64,000 bases of DNA from Terebella lapidaria. Taxonomy: Eukaryota > Annelida > Polychaeta > Terebellida > Terebellidae. A program made the translations under genes and the position numbers. The DNA lies in assembly GCA_949152475.1 (NCBI GenBank), contig OX424561.1, positions 7,006,001 through 7,070,000 of the forward strand. The letters are read 5' to 3'. The notes beneath the pieces were generated by a model. It saw only the letters and a list, made by a program, of their open reading frames with translations, was not told where the DNA came from and did not search any database. The stretch's first letter is position 1, and each line of letters begins with the position of its first letter. This document shows, piece by piece, positions 10,060-22,139 of this stretch.

Positions 10060-11880
10060 CCCCCGAAATTTTCCCAAATCTGGGAACATCGCACACAGCT
10101 GTGGTGTGGCCATAAAACTTGGCTGGACCGTCCTAACGACTCTGGAAGTCACCTCCAGATACAGTATACTGCCGGACAAAAGTTGTGTCCTGTAGCCGAA
10201 GAATCATAATATTCCCTTGAAAATATAGATAGGAATGCTAATTTTGGTACCTTAGGGGAGTAAAAAAATCTACATAAATTATATCTATCATATAAATTGA
10301 GAAAATGCATAAAATACTGGCATAACAGTAATTTTACTGGGAAATACTTGCCTCTGTACAATACAAGCGTCATGTTAGGGCATCATATCCCCATACCCAC
10401 CTCCACCCAACCCCCAACTCTCACGGGCCCTTGCACGGGCATCAAGAGTCAGAGTGGACCGGTTTGTTTACTCTGGATACCTGTCGGAAGTATTGTCAGC
10501 CAGCACTGGGTCAACTGCTTCATGTGCTTGGACCATCAGCAAGTACTTGACTCCATGCTCGTTTCTTTCCCTTTTTTATGAGGCAGAAATACCACCCCTC
10601 TCCTTTCACCTGTTCCCAACTGACATCAACAAACAGGCCGCTGAAGGGATGTATGTGACTCCTGGGCCAATGTACTAATAGTTTATGAACATGCTCGTAC
10701 ATGTAGGGAGCTTCTGGATATTATGCTGGGTAGAATACCAGGCTTCATACAATGCATGTAGACTGTACCTTGGAATTGACATCCAGTAATCAGAATTGGC
10801 TTCACTCCACAATCGTTGGAGTGTACCATGATTATATTTAATCCATATTATCACAAACCCATCTCTTATCGGTTTCCGATATTATTGAATGTCAGTTAAC
10901 AGTTATTTCAGAAGTTTATGGAACTTAACAAGGACCAAATTTGTATTCTGTTGAGTGTATGGCTCAAATGATAATAATCTCGTCACTTTGCTAAGTTATT
11001 ATGAAATTCCCGGTTTTGACGGAATTTAGCAATGGTCCTAGTACTATTGAAAGACATGGTACCCAAAGCATGTGCCGGGCCGGGATTCGGAACATAATAT
11101 ATTGTTGAGAACTAATCATGCTAATAGCGCTGTTGAAAATTAGTGTATGACTCTACCTAATACAAAATGTATTACAGTAAAATAGTATTCAGAAACATGT
11201 ATATTGTACTCCAGAGATTCTGTGGTTAGGGTGTTATTTAAGAATCGATCAGTTACATGTAAGTTCAAATTATTATGCATAGCACGTCCATTGCTGGCCC
11301 AACAAAACTGACATTATTCAGTAATCATGAATAGTGTAATCATACAATAACATGGCTTCTGATACGATATGCTTGGGCACCAAGGAGAATGGGCGTCCCG
11401 AGGTATTCCTACAATCAGGCGGTCAACTGGACCATTCTTGTTTTCACAGGCTACATATATATTGAAATGTGAGGTTAAACATCCCCACTCAAAGATTTGG
11501 TCATTAACCATCCCAGAAAAATTTGTGTTGTGTTGTGTTATTCATGTGTTACCACAAGAGCACAATCTTTACCTGTATCAGCCCAATACATCCGATATTT
11601 TCCATGTGGCATACATGTACACCACAGTGTATGTATACTGTCTGTTGGCGAGGTCCCTTACTTGGGGCCAGCAGTGTATGAGGTGTGCTAATTACAAACA
11701 TGCCCTCCAGAGGACGTCGGATCCCACCTTTTTATGGATCCTGAGGGATTAGAGCCGGACCCCTCAAAATTCGAGATTTAATGGCTTTTGGGGGGTTAGA
11801 TCGGAGACTGCATTGATAAATACACCAAATCCATGTCTGCCATGCAACTAGATCTATTTTCATGTTAATTTTGGGAAATT
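10060..11880. other. Non-coding sequence inside the insertion
   Basis: Contains short unremarkable ORFs (for example 10297-10581, 11369-11752) and a CCCCATACCCACCTCCACC pyrimidine-rich patch near 10390. No recognisable proteins, RNA genes or paired repeats. It probably belongs to the same composite insertion as the Penelope fragments on either side. Confidence 0.35.
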
Positions 11881-11883
11881 CAT

Positions 11884-12350
11884 GACGGGTGCCACTAGTG
11901 GGGCAGGAAATGCTCACTCTTTCCGGAACACCTGATTTCACCTCCTAATGGCCATTTTTGGGGGTTCATGAGTTTCCCTGTCAGTTTTGTTTTCTCTCAC
12001 TTCGTATGCCTGATATGACTTTCTGTCCCCGGACTATGAGATTGGATAACGGACCCTGTTTTGTTTGCTCGGAATACTTAATACTGGGTATTGATTCCAC
12101 GTCTACCCAATGCTGTACCTTCTAAGTGGTTTTGAGTCTCATTGAAATATTGCAAGAACTGATTACTCCTTCTGGAACACATAACTTCACCTTCTTGAAG
12201 CCATATATGGGGGTTAACGAAGTTTCCTAAAATTTCCTCCGTTTGACCTGACACTTGACTCTAAGATTGGATAACGGACTCGGTTTTGTTCACTCCGTAT
12301 ACATTATATTTGGGTATTAATTCCATGTTTACTGCAGATCCGTAAGCAGT
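11884..12350 (+). repeat. Penelope-type 3' terminal sequences, two tandem diverged copies
   Basis: Two units, about 11884-12120 and 12130-12350, share the order: GAACACCTGATTTCACCTCC or a variant, a TGGGGGTT block, then GATTGGATAACGGAC and a GGGTATTGATTCCA-like end. The same style of sequence follows the reverse transcriptase at 17.26 kb and occurs at 14.33-14.48 kb (minus), so it is the 3' non-coding part of the Penelope-like family. The stretch 11963-12109 is nearly identical, in reverse complement, to 15787-15935. Confidence 0.6.
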
Positions 12351-12351
12351 A

Positions 12352-13110
12352 CTTCATCAAAGAATCTTATCATGCAATGCTGCACTTAGTAAGTGCTTTC
12401 GCTTTTGATTAAAATCTAGTTGAAAAAGGATAAAATTAATCAGTAGCATCGATTTCCCTAAGCTAATCTGATGCGAGCTTTGAGCACTGCAGTGATGACT
12501 CCACACGAGTGTTCTGTGAAAACAAAGCCACATCGCCGGATATCTTAGTCATCGCCACCCAGTGTAATCCATGCTCAAGCTTGATCGCATGACAACCCTG
12601 GTCATTCACCGGCCACAGATGTACGTAGGTGTTAGGTGCTAACGCGCGCCTTGTATTGCCCCATTCTACATCGACATTTATGGTTCAATTAGGTAAAGAA
12701 GCTTTTGTTCAAGATGGTTTACTCATGAAAAAATGTTATCTCGATCTACACTATTTTGTAGAAATTGAGGACAGTATCACCGCCTAGTATTATTTACTCC
12801 TACTAATGGACTCTCATGAGCATACATGTATATCTGAACATCAATAGGATGGAATACACACCTGGTATTATGGTATGAATCGTTCATCCAACCCGTGTGA
12901 TGATGGTGTTATATCACAGTTCAAGCTTCAGTTATATCCAACCAAACAAAGTGTTGAAATATTTATGTCAGGCTTTCATTTCACAGTCGGACGACTCCGA
13001 TAGGAGGAATTACGTGGTGACCAATTTGGAAGGAGGCTACATATGGCATAAACGACCGGGGGCCATACATAATGCCATTGCAACTCAACAGCACCCACGC
13101 AAATGATGTT
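12352..13110 (+). repeat. Diverged duplicated module, copy 2, right part
   Basis: Resumes the module interrupted at 9617 and matches 7270-8090. It includes the exact word TCGATTTCCCTAAGCTAATC and the exon-like starts at 12680 (MVQLGKEAFVQDG) and about 12940 (YLCQAFISQSDDSDRRNYVV). The reading frames are short and appear decayed. Confidence 0.5.
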
Positions 13111-14330
13111 GGGAAAAAACTTATAAAAGCTGCTCATAGACAGTTCCATGAGAAAAACCATCGAATATTGATTCTAAAAAAAAACATGACGGATACTAAC
13201 TTAGCATCATTTACTATTTTTGGTGTCTGAAATATTAGTAGAGAAAATCCTATGACCTGATGACGTTTGAGCACTGCATATTAACTACTTTATGCTTCTA
13301 TCATGCACATCATAACAAGTCCATCTTCCTTCGATATTGGAGGACATACGGTTGACGAACGCAGATTAAAGCGTTCACCATCAGGACATATAAATGGGCC
13401 CATTCGTCATTAAGATGTTTCTACTCGAACATCACCACTTTAAGCAAAAGTAATACTCACAGAACTAGCGAGGCCGCCATCTGCCATGTGTTACCATCAA
13501 AATCGAGGTAATGCGATAGTAAAAACAAAACAATTGAACCAAACATACATAATATAAATGTGGTGAGCTGGTCATGAAGTAGAGTTTTATAGCTCCGCCT
13601 CGCAAGTTCAGTTCACTAAATTAACCTTCTTCTCAAAGGGTTGATTCGTCCATCTTTCAAATAATATGTCAACAAGGAATCCATGTACTATGTTCAAAAC
13701 TGGTCACTACAGAAAGTTACAAGCGACCTTGTTATGTATACTACAAAGTTCATTTTAGCAATGCTACTACTTTACACGAAGTTATAAATTTACACGAACT
13801 TGCACTCGAACAGCATTCACGATCCCATATCAATGCACCATGTTTATGAGCTTACGTATTCGCAACCCAGCACGGATCACTTTGCCATGATTTGAAATAT
13901 ATTAAATTACAGGTAAATGTAGCCGTTTCATCATTGCAAAAAAAGATGTGTTCCAAAATACGCGTCATTTATTATACGGTAAATTTATTTATTCTGGGAA
14001 TGTCAATTTCCATCGTCCAGCCCACAGACATGTAGAGGGCCGCACCCATCGCTCTAGTGCCAAAAATATTAGTAGGAGGAATGTACTGTCGAAGTCTGCA
14101 TGGTTGTACTGTTTGACAAAAATTACCGTTTTGAAAGGTCTACTCTCAGATTAAAGTCACCACCCAAATCATCAAAAAAATGGATTCAATGACAACAACA
14201 CTTATACACTTCTCATGGGTGAATTGGGAAAGTTCCATGCATAAAAAAAAACATCATCAGACAAATTTTGAGACATGGCAATTATCAGACCGATACGACA
14301 CTGAGGGAGATTGCACCGAGTCGGAGGTCT
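13111..14330. other. Non-coding interval
   Basis: AT-rich sequence with only short ORFs (13948-14154 and others) that resemble nothing I recognise. No repeat pair was found. Confidence 0.4.
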
Positions 14331-14480
14331 GCTCGCTGTTTGTGTGGGGTGAGAATTTCCTCTTCGTCCCAGTGTGTGTACCGGTCGTTCACCAAAGATG
14401 GTCGAGTAACTGTGTGAACCCCCATACATAGCCATAAGGAGGTGATATCAGGTGTTCCTGCCTAACATGTGGTGTCCGTC
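14330..14480 (-). repeat. Penelope-type 3' end fragment, minus strand
   Basis: On the minus strand the segment reads GAACACCTGATATCACCTCC, then a GGGGGTTCACAC block, the same order as the 3' terminal sequences at 11.9 kb and 17.3 kb. It is an isolated fragment in opposite orientation to the neighbouring Penelope copy. Confidence 0.5.
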
Positions 14481-14779
14481 ATGAATTAACATGCAAACAT
14501 GTTCTGTTTGATACTACATGTAGTAACAAATTTAGTTCCCTTATCAACAAGATCGTGATGATACAATAGAATATATTTAAAGCAGCTTATTGGTCTTGCT
14601 AAAACCTATCCTTCGCAGCATTTTCAATTATTTTTCTATGAAGTCACCGGTCGTTCGGTAGTGGGTTGTGTGAATCTCCTCATTATGTCACATACGGTTG
14701 AGAACTCCTGCAGTTGTGAATCTGTCAAATTCGGCGCCTTCAAAACACATTTGTAATTTTCAATAGTGGCACGAAAAAT

Positions 14780-15760
14780 CAATAAACATACAATGCGTCA
14801 TCAGGGGCAGACAGTGTGGTAAATGTGGTTGTTTCTACTGTACACCTGATGGACTTAGTATACAACTGCCCAACAACCTATGAAAATAATTTAGAAGCCA
14901 GAAGGCTGGTGTGTTGATGGTATCCTCGGTGACAAATTTAACGTCCACCAGCAGTGATACCGACTCAGTGGTATGAATGTAAGTATCAATCTATTACCAC
15001 CAATACAGTCAGATTTTGATGATGCCAATAACAAACGTAAAATACAACATTTTGCAATAGAAACAAAGCTCGACCAAACAGTTTATCCAAAGACACACTG
15101 GCGTCATCAGGGACAGTGTGTTAAATGTGGTTGTTTCTACTGCCCAACAATCTATGAAAATAATTTGGAAATCCGAAACAAACCCATGGAACATATATAT
15201 GACAAGTACATAAGTACTTAATCACAAGCCAGAAGGCTACTGAGTTGATGGTATCCTCGGTGACAAACTTTAACTTCCGCCAGCAGTGACACGACTCATT
15301 GGTATGAATGTAATAGACGTGGAATCAATACCCAGTATTAAGTATTCCGAGCAAACAAAACAGGGTCCGTTATCCAATCTCATAGTCCGGGGACAGAAAG
15401 TACGATCTAATGTAGAATGTAAGTATCAATCTATTACCACCAATACAGTCAGATTTTGATGATGCCAAAAACAAACGTAAAATACAACATTTTGCAATAG
15501 AAACAAAGCCCGACCAAATAGTTTATCCAAAGACACACCGGCGTCATCAGGGGCAAACAGTGTGCTAAATGTGGTTGTTTCTACTGTACACCTGTTGGAA
15601 TTAGTATACAACTACCCAACAACCTATGAAAATAACTTAGAAATCCGAAACAACCCCCCATGGAACAGATATATGACAAGTACATAAGTAGCTAATCACA
15701 AGCCAAAGGCTACTGAGTTGATGGTATCCTCGGGGACAGATTTAACGTCCGCCAGCAAAC
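14780..15760 (+). repeat. Penelope-type terminal repeat region (tandem pseudo-LTR)
   Basis: A unit beginning at GCGTCATCAGGG recurs at about 14787, 15102 and 15541 (spacing 315 and 439 bases). Each unit carries, in order, AATGTGGTTGTTTCTACTG, CTATGAAAATAA, a GATGGTATCCTCGG block with TTTAACGTCC, and GTAAGTATCAATCTATTACC. The longer middle unit contains an extra ~100-base block (15318-15420) of the GATAACGG family in reverse orientation. It lies directly upstream of the reverse transcriptase at 15.95-17.2 kb in the same orientation. Penelope-like elements are known for partly tandem terminal repeats (pLTRs), so this is most likely that part of the element. ORFs through it are repeat translations. 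Confidence 0.6.
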
Positions 15761-15786
15761 ACACACTTTGCTATTGAGGTTCTTCA

Positions 15787-15935
15787 TAGACGTGGAATCA
15801 ATACCCAGTATTAAGTATTCCGAGCAAACAAAACAGGGTCCGTTATCCAATCTCATAGTCCGGGGACAGAAAGTCATATCAGGCATACGAAGTGAGAGGA
15901 AACAAAAATGACAGGGAAACTCATGAACCCCCGTA
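15787..15935 (-). repeat. Reverse copy of the 11963-12109 repeat
   Basis: Starts AGACGTGGAATCAATACCC and ends in a GAAACTCATGAACCCCC block. It is close to base-for-base the reverse complement of 11963-12109, so the two form a ~145-base inverted pair about 3.7 kb apart. A shorter copy is at 15318-15410. Confidence 0.65.
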
Positions 15936-15949
15936 AATGATAGAAGAAC

Positions 15950-17223
15950 CATCTAAGGATAATGAAAAGGTAGAATTACATAGAGGATTCGACACACTGT
16001 CCTTCGCACACTTCCTTCACGACGGACTGGCTCCGAGACTGGCTCTCGATTGATATCCGGATCATAACCTATTTATATCATTGCCCGGAAAGCGAATGTC
16101 ATCCTCATCATCTACATGCATCTCTAAAAATGCAGCGAGTAATGTGGCATTGCAACTACTCAGAAAGAACTTGACCTTCCTGCTCTGTACTGGACTCCAA
16201 AATTACACAAATGTCCTTACAAGCAACGCTATTTGCAGGGTCAGCTGTGTGCTCCACCAAACCATTATCAATATTGTTGACTAAATTATTATCTGCTGTA
16301 AAGGAAGGACTTCAGAAGTATTGTGATACTGCTTATTCCAGAAGTGGAATTGATCAGATGTGGATTTTGAAGAATTCAAAAGAGCTTATTGAAAATCTCC
16401 AATCACGCTCATATTCCACAATAACCAGTATCAAAACTTTCGACTTGTCTACCCTTTACACAAACATACCGCACTCTAAACTTAAAGAAAGGTTGAAAAA
16501 TCTCATATTACAATGCTTTTTCCATAAAAATGGGAAAAGACGTTATAAGTACCTGGTAGTTAATTATGAATCTGTTTATTTCGTTCAAGAACATTCAGCA
16601 TCAGACACTAAATATACTGAAACCGATGTTGTTGGTATGCTGGAATTTCTAATCGACAACATTTTTGTAGAGTTTGGTGGTGAAATATTCCAACAAACTA
16701 TTGGAATTCCAATGAGGACTATTTGTGCTCCATTGTTGGCAGATTTGTTTTTATATTCATACGAAGCAGAGTTCATGCAATCGCTTCTGAAGAGAGGAGA
16801 AAGTTCATTCAATTTTACTTTCAGATACATTAAAGACACCACGGACTCCTCCAAGTCTGCAGCATATCTTGACCTATACCTCGAAATAGAAAAAATGACA
16901 ATATATGTACCAGATTATATGACAAACGTGATGACTTCAGTTTTCCCATCGTAAATTTCCCATGACTGAGTAGTAACATACCGGCAGCTCCTGCGTATGG
17001 CGTCTATGTGTCCCAACTCATTCGATATGCTAGAGCATGTTCTTATTACCAAGATTTTCTAGCCAGAGCCAAAATGCTAACTGATAGGTTATTAAAGCAA
17101 GGCTATTTGAGACCTAGATTGCAGTCGACCTTTAAGAAGTTTTATGGTCGTCATCAGGAATTAATAGATCATTTCGGTCTGTCTGTAACTCAGATGATGG
17201 GATATATTATCACATCATGTTGA
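15950..17223 (+). mobile_element. Penelope-like element: reverse transcriptase, broken copy
   Basis: Visible in order: LPALYWTPKLHK-like finger motif (about 16170-16210, partly outside the main frame), GSAVCSTKPLS, ILKNSKELIENLQSRS, FDLSTLYTNIPHSKL (RT motif), FVEFGG, QQTIGIPMRTICAPLLADLF (where the family has MGTNCAPLLADLF), FTFRYIKDTTD (where the catalytic YIDD would lie), YLDLYLEIE, then after a break SQLIRYARA and KKFYGRHQELI. The catalytic aspartate motif is not intact and the frame is interrupted, so this copy is inactive. Length and order match the RT core plus thumb of Penelope-like elements; no GIY-YIG nuclease was found in the window. Confidence 0.75.
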
Positions 17224-17480
17224 TTGATAGTTGTATAGTCGTTATTATAACCTAACTATGTCCTTCATCTCGATGGCATTTATTTTGGATATCACAGTGG
17301 GTGTCGCATGCGAGGCAAGAGAAGCTTACTCTTACTGGTACACCTGATCTCACATTTGGCTTCGCCGGATGTCTGTGATATTCGAATTGCTCGGACCTTG
17401 ATCACCAATTTTGAATTTTTGTCCAACATACCGATTGTGTAAAGTTTGTCCATGGATTTTGAGTTTAGTCTTGTGGATTG
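17224..17480 (+). repeat. Penelope-type 3' non-coding end
   Basis: Immediately follows the reverse transcriptase. It contains GTGGGTGTCGCATGCGAGGC and TGGTACACCTGATCTCAC, the diverged counterpart of GACGGGTGCCACTAGTGGGG and GGAACACCTGATTTCACC at 11.88 kb. This order (RT, then this block) is what links the dispersed fragments to the Penelope family. Confidence 0.55.
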
Positions 17481-18570
17481 TTTGGTGTGTGGTATCATAC
17501 TTGTCTCTTTAGCATCATTTGGTGGTCGGATATACTGTTATTATCGGGTGGTAGAGGCTTAATCATTCTGAAATTCAGCAGCAGCCGTGCAAATAACTGG
17601 AGAACAGAGCAGTTTAGCTTCCCTTTTTCCGGCGATTGCCTATATTCTTGTCAATTCACTGGTTTCCAAGCAAAATGATGAGTGGGTCGACTTCAGCTGT
17701 TGCATCTTCGCGGATACTTCAAAACGCAGTATATGTCCTACGGGTGTGGTTTTCCCAAGACTATGTGATTGTGTGATCGTTGCGGATGTCTGCAACAAAG
17801 AATAGCAAGATCTCTTATCCTTCCAAAGCAGGCATATCGATACGAATGCAGGCACATGTGACAGGGTCTGACGTTAGGTGGTGGAATTTTTCAGTTGGTC
17901 GTGATTCGTATACCAGGATTTGACCCTTCCCATTCTTGAAGGTCTCCAAATTGTTATCGTTGTCTACATTGAACGTCTCTTATCATACATCCCAAATCAG
18001 GCAAAGAATCCATCAGGCCCACATTCTTTATTAAACTGTGGAGTCTACCAACAGTTTCTCATGTTTCTCTGGAGTGTAAAAAATATACCAATGAATGTAT
18101 TTTATTTATGTTCAGCCAAGGTTGGTTGTTAGAAACATCGACATGAATAAACAGATACAATGAATCTGTATAGTGTTTTCTTCGTGGAAAATCAAGCAGG
18201 AAGAAGATTTCTATTCATAGGTCTTAAACCTCGAAGCGAAAGCATCTTTATTCAATAAAGACTAGCTGTCTGTGAGCATGACAAAAATGCTCTAGAATGC
18301 TCAGAAGCAATCGCGAACCCCAGAGCTTGCAGGACCCTACGCAGGCATTGCACTATGGCGTGAAGGATGGTTCCGCCACCATTACAGGTTTCTGGCACTT
18401 TCATCCCTGCCATTCAAATAATGAAAACTACACACAGAAAGTATCATATCCTACTGAAGTAAATTTACAGGACAAATTAGGTCATTACTATGGGTAAAGA
18501 AAAACACACATATGTGCATTTTGTTTTCTTACTTACCAATTAGGTATTTAGTTCCAGTTTATAAATAGCA
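17481..18570. other. Non-coding interval
   Basis: Only short ORFs (17478-17678, 17587-17805, 17920-18132, 18297-18497) without recognised motifs. No repeat pairs were seen. Confidence 0.4.
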
Positions 18571-18574
18571 AAAT

Positions 18575-19075
18575 GTATGGTTCAATTTAAGTGCTTAATT
18601 TTATCTCACCATCGACTGTTTACTACACTACATTATTCCTGTCATTCCTGAAAATAAGCATTTTATTCCAGCTGACTGACGTATTTATGGTTCACATACA
18701 GTACGGTTTACATGAGAAAGGTAATCGACACCCAATAACAGAGGCCGAGATATTGCTCCTTGTAAATATTGAGTGAAACTGCAGATTGCAATCAAGTGTG
18801 GAACAGTGGGAAGTACTTGCACATTGTTTGAAGCGTGTTATTGTCTGCTAATGCACACCTCATGAACAGCAGCTCCCTGGTAGCCAAAAATACAGAGGGT
18901 ACAGTACATTTTAGATATAAGTACGTGTATATTTATATAAATTGCCTCTATATCGCAATATAGACGCATCAAGTGTTGACAATTGACCGACGGTTTTTCA
19001 TTTCACTATTGACCGATGTTGATGAAATCCCACTGGTGGCCAATTTTGTGGAATACCATTGTGTCAATATCGAGC
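18575..19075 (+). repeat. Diverged duplicated module, copy 3 (most decayed)
   Basis: Shares with copies 1 and 2 the TTTATGGTTCA start (18684), an exon-like frame to 18776 (VHIQYGLHEKGNRHPIT, then LLLVNIE), and a later block at about 18975-19060 (CAAGTGTTGACAA, TTTTTCATTTCACT, GGTGGCCAATTTT). The order and spacing (about 290 bases between blocks) match the other copies (about 260). Confidence 0.4.
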
Positions 19076-19412
19076 GCACATGACCTGGTGACTGCAGGAA
19101 ACCTTCCATATGCTTAATTGAAATCTTGGATCAGATAACTTGTATTGTACGAGAGACTAACGCGTATGTTTATGGCTAATGGTTATGAGATATGCTTTTC
19201 CGATATGTCAGAGAATATCATCATATGATATTTCTTCAAAGAGCTACATACTCAAATTAGCAATTTGCCACTGTCGTATACGGTAGTTGTGGTGATAAGT
19301 CTGATAAATCGTAAAAAGCACGGGATATGATAAAGATACAAAGCACTTGTATAATGACAAGGAAACAGAAATACTAACATACTAAAGAAACTTCTCATCT
19401 CTCATTCCATAG

Positions 19413-19676
19413 ATGTTTTTTGTTTTTGAAAATAAACATCCAACGGCGTATGTCTGCAGAATAATTAGCTGCCAACTGCAGGACAGGGACAACACAAGAC
19501 TCGAGAATTTTGGGTCAGATCCTGTCAGTACCAGATTGGTGAGTTTCGTAATTCAGAGTGATAGCGGTATGAGGTACTTCCTATCAAGACACTCTGCGCT
19601 TGCCGAATGTAGATGCATTGCTGATTCTCGATTTCTTTTCAGTTTTACATTTCCTTATCTCAACTCTACTCTTTAA
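19413..19676 (+). other. Unrecognised exon-like ORF
   Basis: An open frame follows a TCATTCCATAG acceptor-like site at 19412. The translation (for example HPTAYVCRIISCQLQDRDN, FGSDPVSTRLVSFVIQSDSG) has a protein-like composition. No family was recognised, and it may be chance. Confidence 0.25.
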
Positions 19677-19937
19677 GAGTTCTTTGGGAGTGTAGTAATT
19701 TCGCTCACATGCTTGAGGGGGTGAGGGAGCCAGGAAACTGAAAAACTGAAGATAAGGAACTTGGAAAAGGAAACTGAAAATAATCCCACTGATGAGAATA
19801 AGCTATAGAACTAGCTATACTGAAGTAAATATCACTAAAACAAGACAATCTATCTGAATCAAACGTTGATATGTATGAAATATTCAACATTCGGAGTGAA
19901 TGACCTCAGCAGTAACACTATGTTTTTTCTACAGTAT

Positions 19938-20051
19938 TTTGAGCTTCCGTGTAACAGCTCCGTCAAACGATACGAGATTGTTGTTAATTTGGCAGCTTGT
20001 ATCTATTTCCTTGAAAATGATTGTAGAAATAGCTTTGCAATATCTCCATGA
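19938..20051 (+). other. Unrecognised exon-like ORF after a good acceptor
   Basis: A pyrimidine tract ending TTTTTTCTACAG (to about 19937) is followed by a frame encoding YFELPCNSSVKRYEIVVN, LAACIYFLEND, to a stop at 20051. It looks like an internal or last exon, but I see no partner exons in frame. Family unknown. Confidence 0.25.
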
Positions 20052-20059
20052 TTGGGCAA

Positions 20060-22130
20060 GATTATAGGACTATCAGACGTCATTACTATCGTGGCTGCAA
20101 TTACGTGTATGCGTCGACCGTTCTTGCGGCAGGTAAAATCTACGGTTACAATTGTCACCCGATATGCAGCTCTGACAGAAACCTGATATTTCCACGGTGC
20201 GGCGATATATTGCTCTCCGAACTCAGATGATAAAACACGTATGTGCGATATTTTATGGAACAATATGAATTTTTGTTAGTGTTTCACATATTTGACTTGT
20301 CTCGTTTTAGTGTTTTGTTTCAGGTTTCCCATCGGTGTCATCAAAGTCGATAGAATTTTTGCTCCAATCTAAATGTTGAAATTGATGTGCAATATAAGAA
20401 GGTGTCATGTAGACAGCAAAACAAGATAAATTTATCAGTTCAATAGTCATACAATTGTGGTCATGCGTGTACACTCCTTCCAACGACCATTTCACCGATA
20501 CCAGACATATTGCAATACTGTTGTAGCTTCCTTTTTTAATTACATGGGTATTACCGGGTTATCTGTATATAAAATAACGATAGTGGGTAGTTCTTCTCAC
20601 AATTATACACTATCGGGGTGAGTGTAATATGAAAAGCCAAGATACTGAGTGTTTTGGTATCCTCGGGGACAGATTTAACGTCCACCAGCAGAGACAACGA
20701 CTCCGTGATTCGGATGTAAGTATCAACCTATTACCATCAAGACTCGGGTGCAAACCACGAGACATATTCTGCGTAACTAGATATGGAAGACAATTATTAC
20801 ACTCAAGCTAAAGTGATGTTTCAATAAACATTATTATTGTTCCAGACGATGGGTACTTTCTTGAATGATTGTGCCACAAAATATAATATTGAATTTTGAG
20901 GCAGAAAATAAATGAAAGAATATATAGACCACAATAATATAATAATAATGTGCAAGAAGATAATAATGACATACTTTATTACCTTTGTCGTTCTGTTTTA
21001 TTTCGTTAAAAAATCGGAAGAATGCGTCAATTGTTCAGCCACAATGGTTACATCCATTTTTGCATATATTACCAGACTACCTATCTACGGCTGACTAAGA
21101 ATACGTGGGATACATAGCAAGTTATATTTGATGCTACATCAGTATTTCTGCTTCAAATGCAACAGTCATATATTCCAACTTATATACAGACAGTTTTTTA
21201 GTAAGCATTTTAATGATTCTGCGATGACCCCGATTCATGAATATCATACATGAAATTGACTGTGATTCAGATGAGGACATAAACCTACTTGATTTTTCTC
21301 CACACGAGCAATTCTATAGGGTGTGGCATGGTGGTCTTCTATTCAAGCTACAATGTATGGTATTTTATTAGAGTGGTTCTGATCATATCTTGACAATAGG
21401 AACGCAGTGTGTTCGCATAATCTTTATACCATATGCATGCAGGGTGCTTAAGGGTATAATTTTAATATATATACACATATATAAACGATATATTCGTTGA
21501 CAGAAACAGCGAGATGCTTTATTTGCTGACGACACTCTCATAATAGAAACTACAGACACATATGTCATTGAAACCCTTTGAATGACCTACCTAAAATACT
21601 AGAATGGACAATCGTCGGTCGACTTTATTCCCCGTGAAACGGAGTATATGACCTTAAAAAAATATCGGAATGGTCAAAACAATCGTCGGTTGACTTTGAT
21701 CCCCGTAATATGGAGTGTATATTGCTGCGTTCCATTCAAGTCGTGTAATAGTGATAAAATGGTGATCACGAGTGGGAAGTGGTGCAGTACGAGTTCAAAT
21801 CGTTCCATTAGCAACACACACACAAATAGCCATCAGTTATTTATGAGCCAACAAATGAAAAGTAATTGTGATTGTAGATATTCTCTATTGTAGATATTCC
21901 GAACTAACTCAGGCCAAAAATAATGGAAAATTAGAAACATGAAATTCGTTACCGTTATGAAAAACGTCGAATCTTCACTTCAATAAAATGTCTTTTATCA
22001 TTTCATCCATGCATGTATTGGTATAATTGATATGGCACTAGTTAAAACTATCATAAAAATAGTGTTTCTATTCTATATATTACTTTTCATACAAAATCCC
22101 TCCATTTACCCCATGTTTTTCCTACGCGTG
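20060..22130. other. Mostly non-coding; Penelope pLTR fragment at 20630-20740
   Basis: At about 20655-20735 the words GGTATCCTCGGGGACAGATT, TTTAACGTCCACCAGCAG and GTAAGTATCAACCTATTACC match the terminal repeats at 15 kb in the same orientation, so it is a short Penelope fragment. The rest is AT-rich with no features I can support. Confidence 0.5.
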
Positions 22131-22139
22131 TAAATAGAA

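Noticed and set aside
15426-15611. ORF reading CTVETTTFSTLFAPDDAG (also echoed at 25584-26274)
   Set aside because: It recurs wherever the Penelope terminal repeat occurs and changes frame freely, so it is a translation of the repeat and not a gene.
21777-21815. tRNA-like word GAGTTCAAATCGTTCC
   Set aside because: No matching acceptor stem, anticodon arm or box A at the right distance; no tRNA gene could be supported anywhere in the window.
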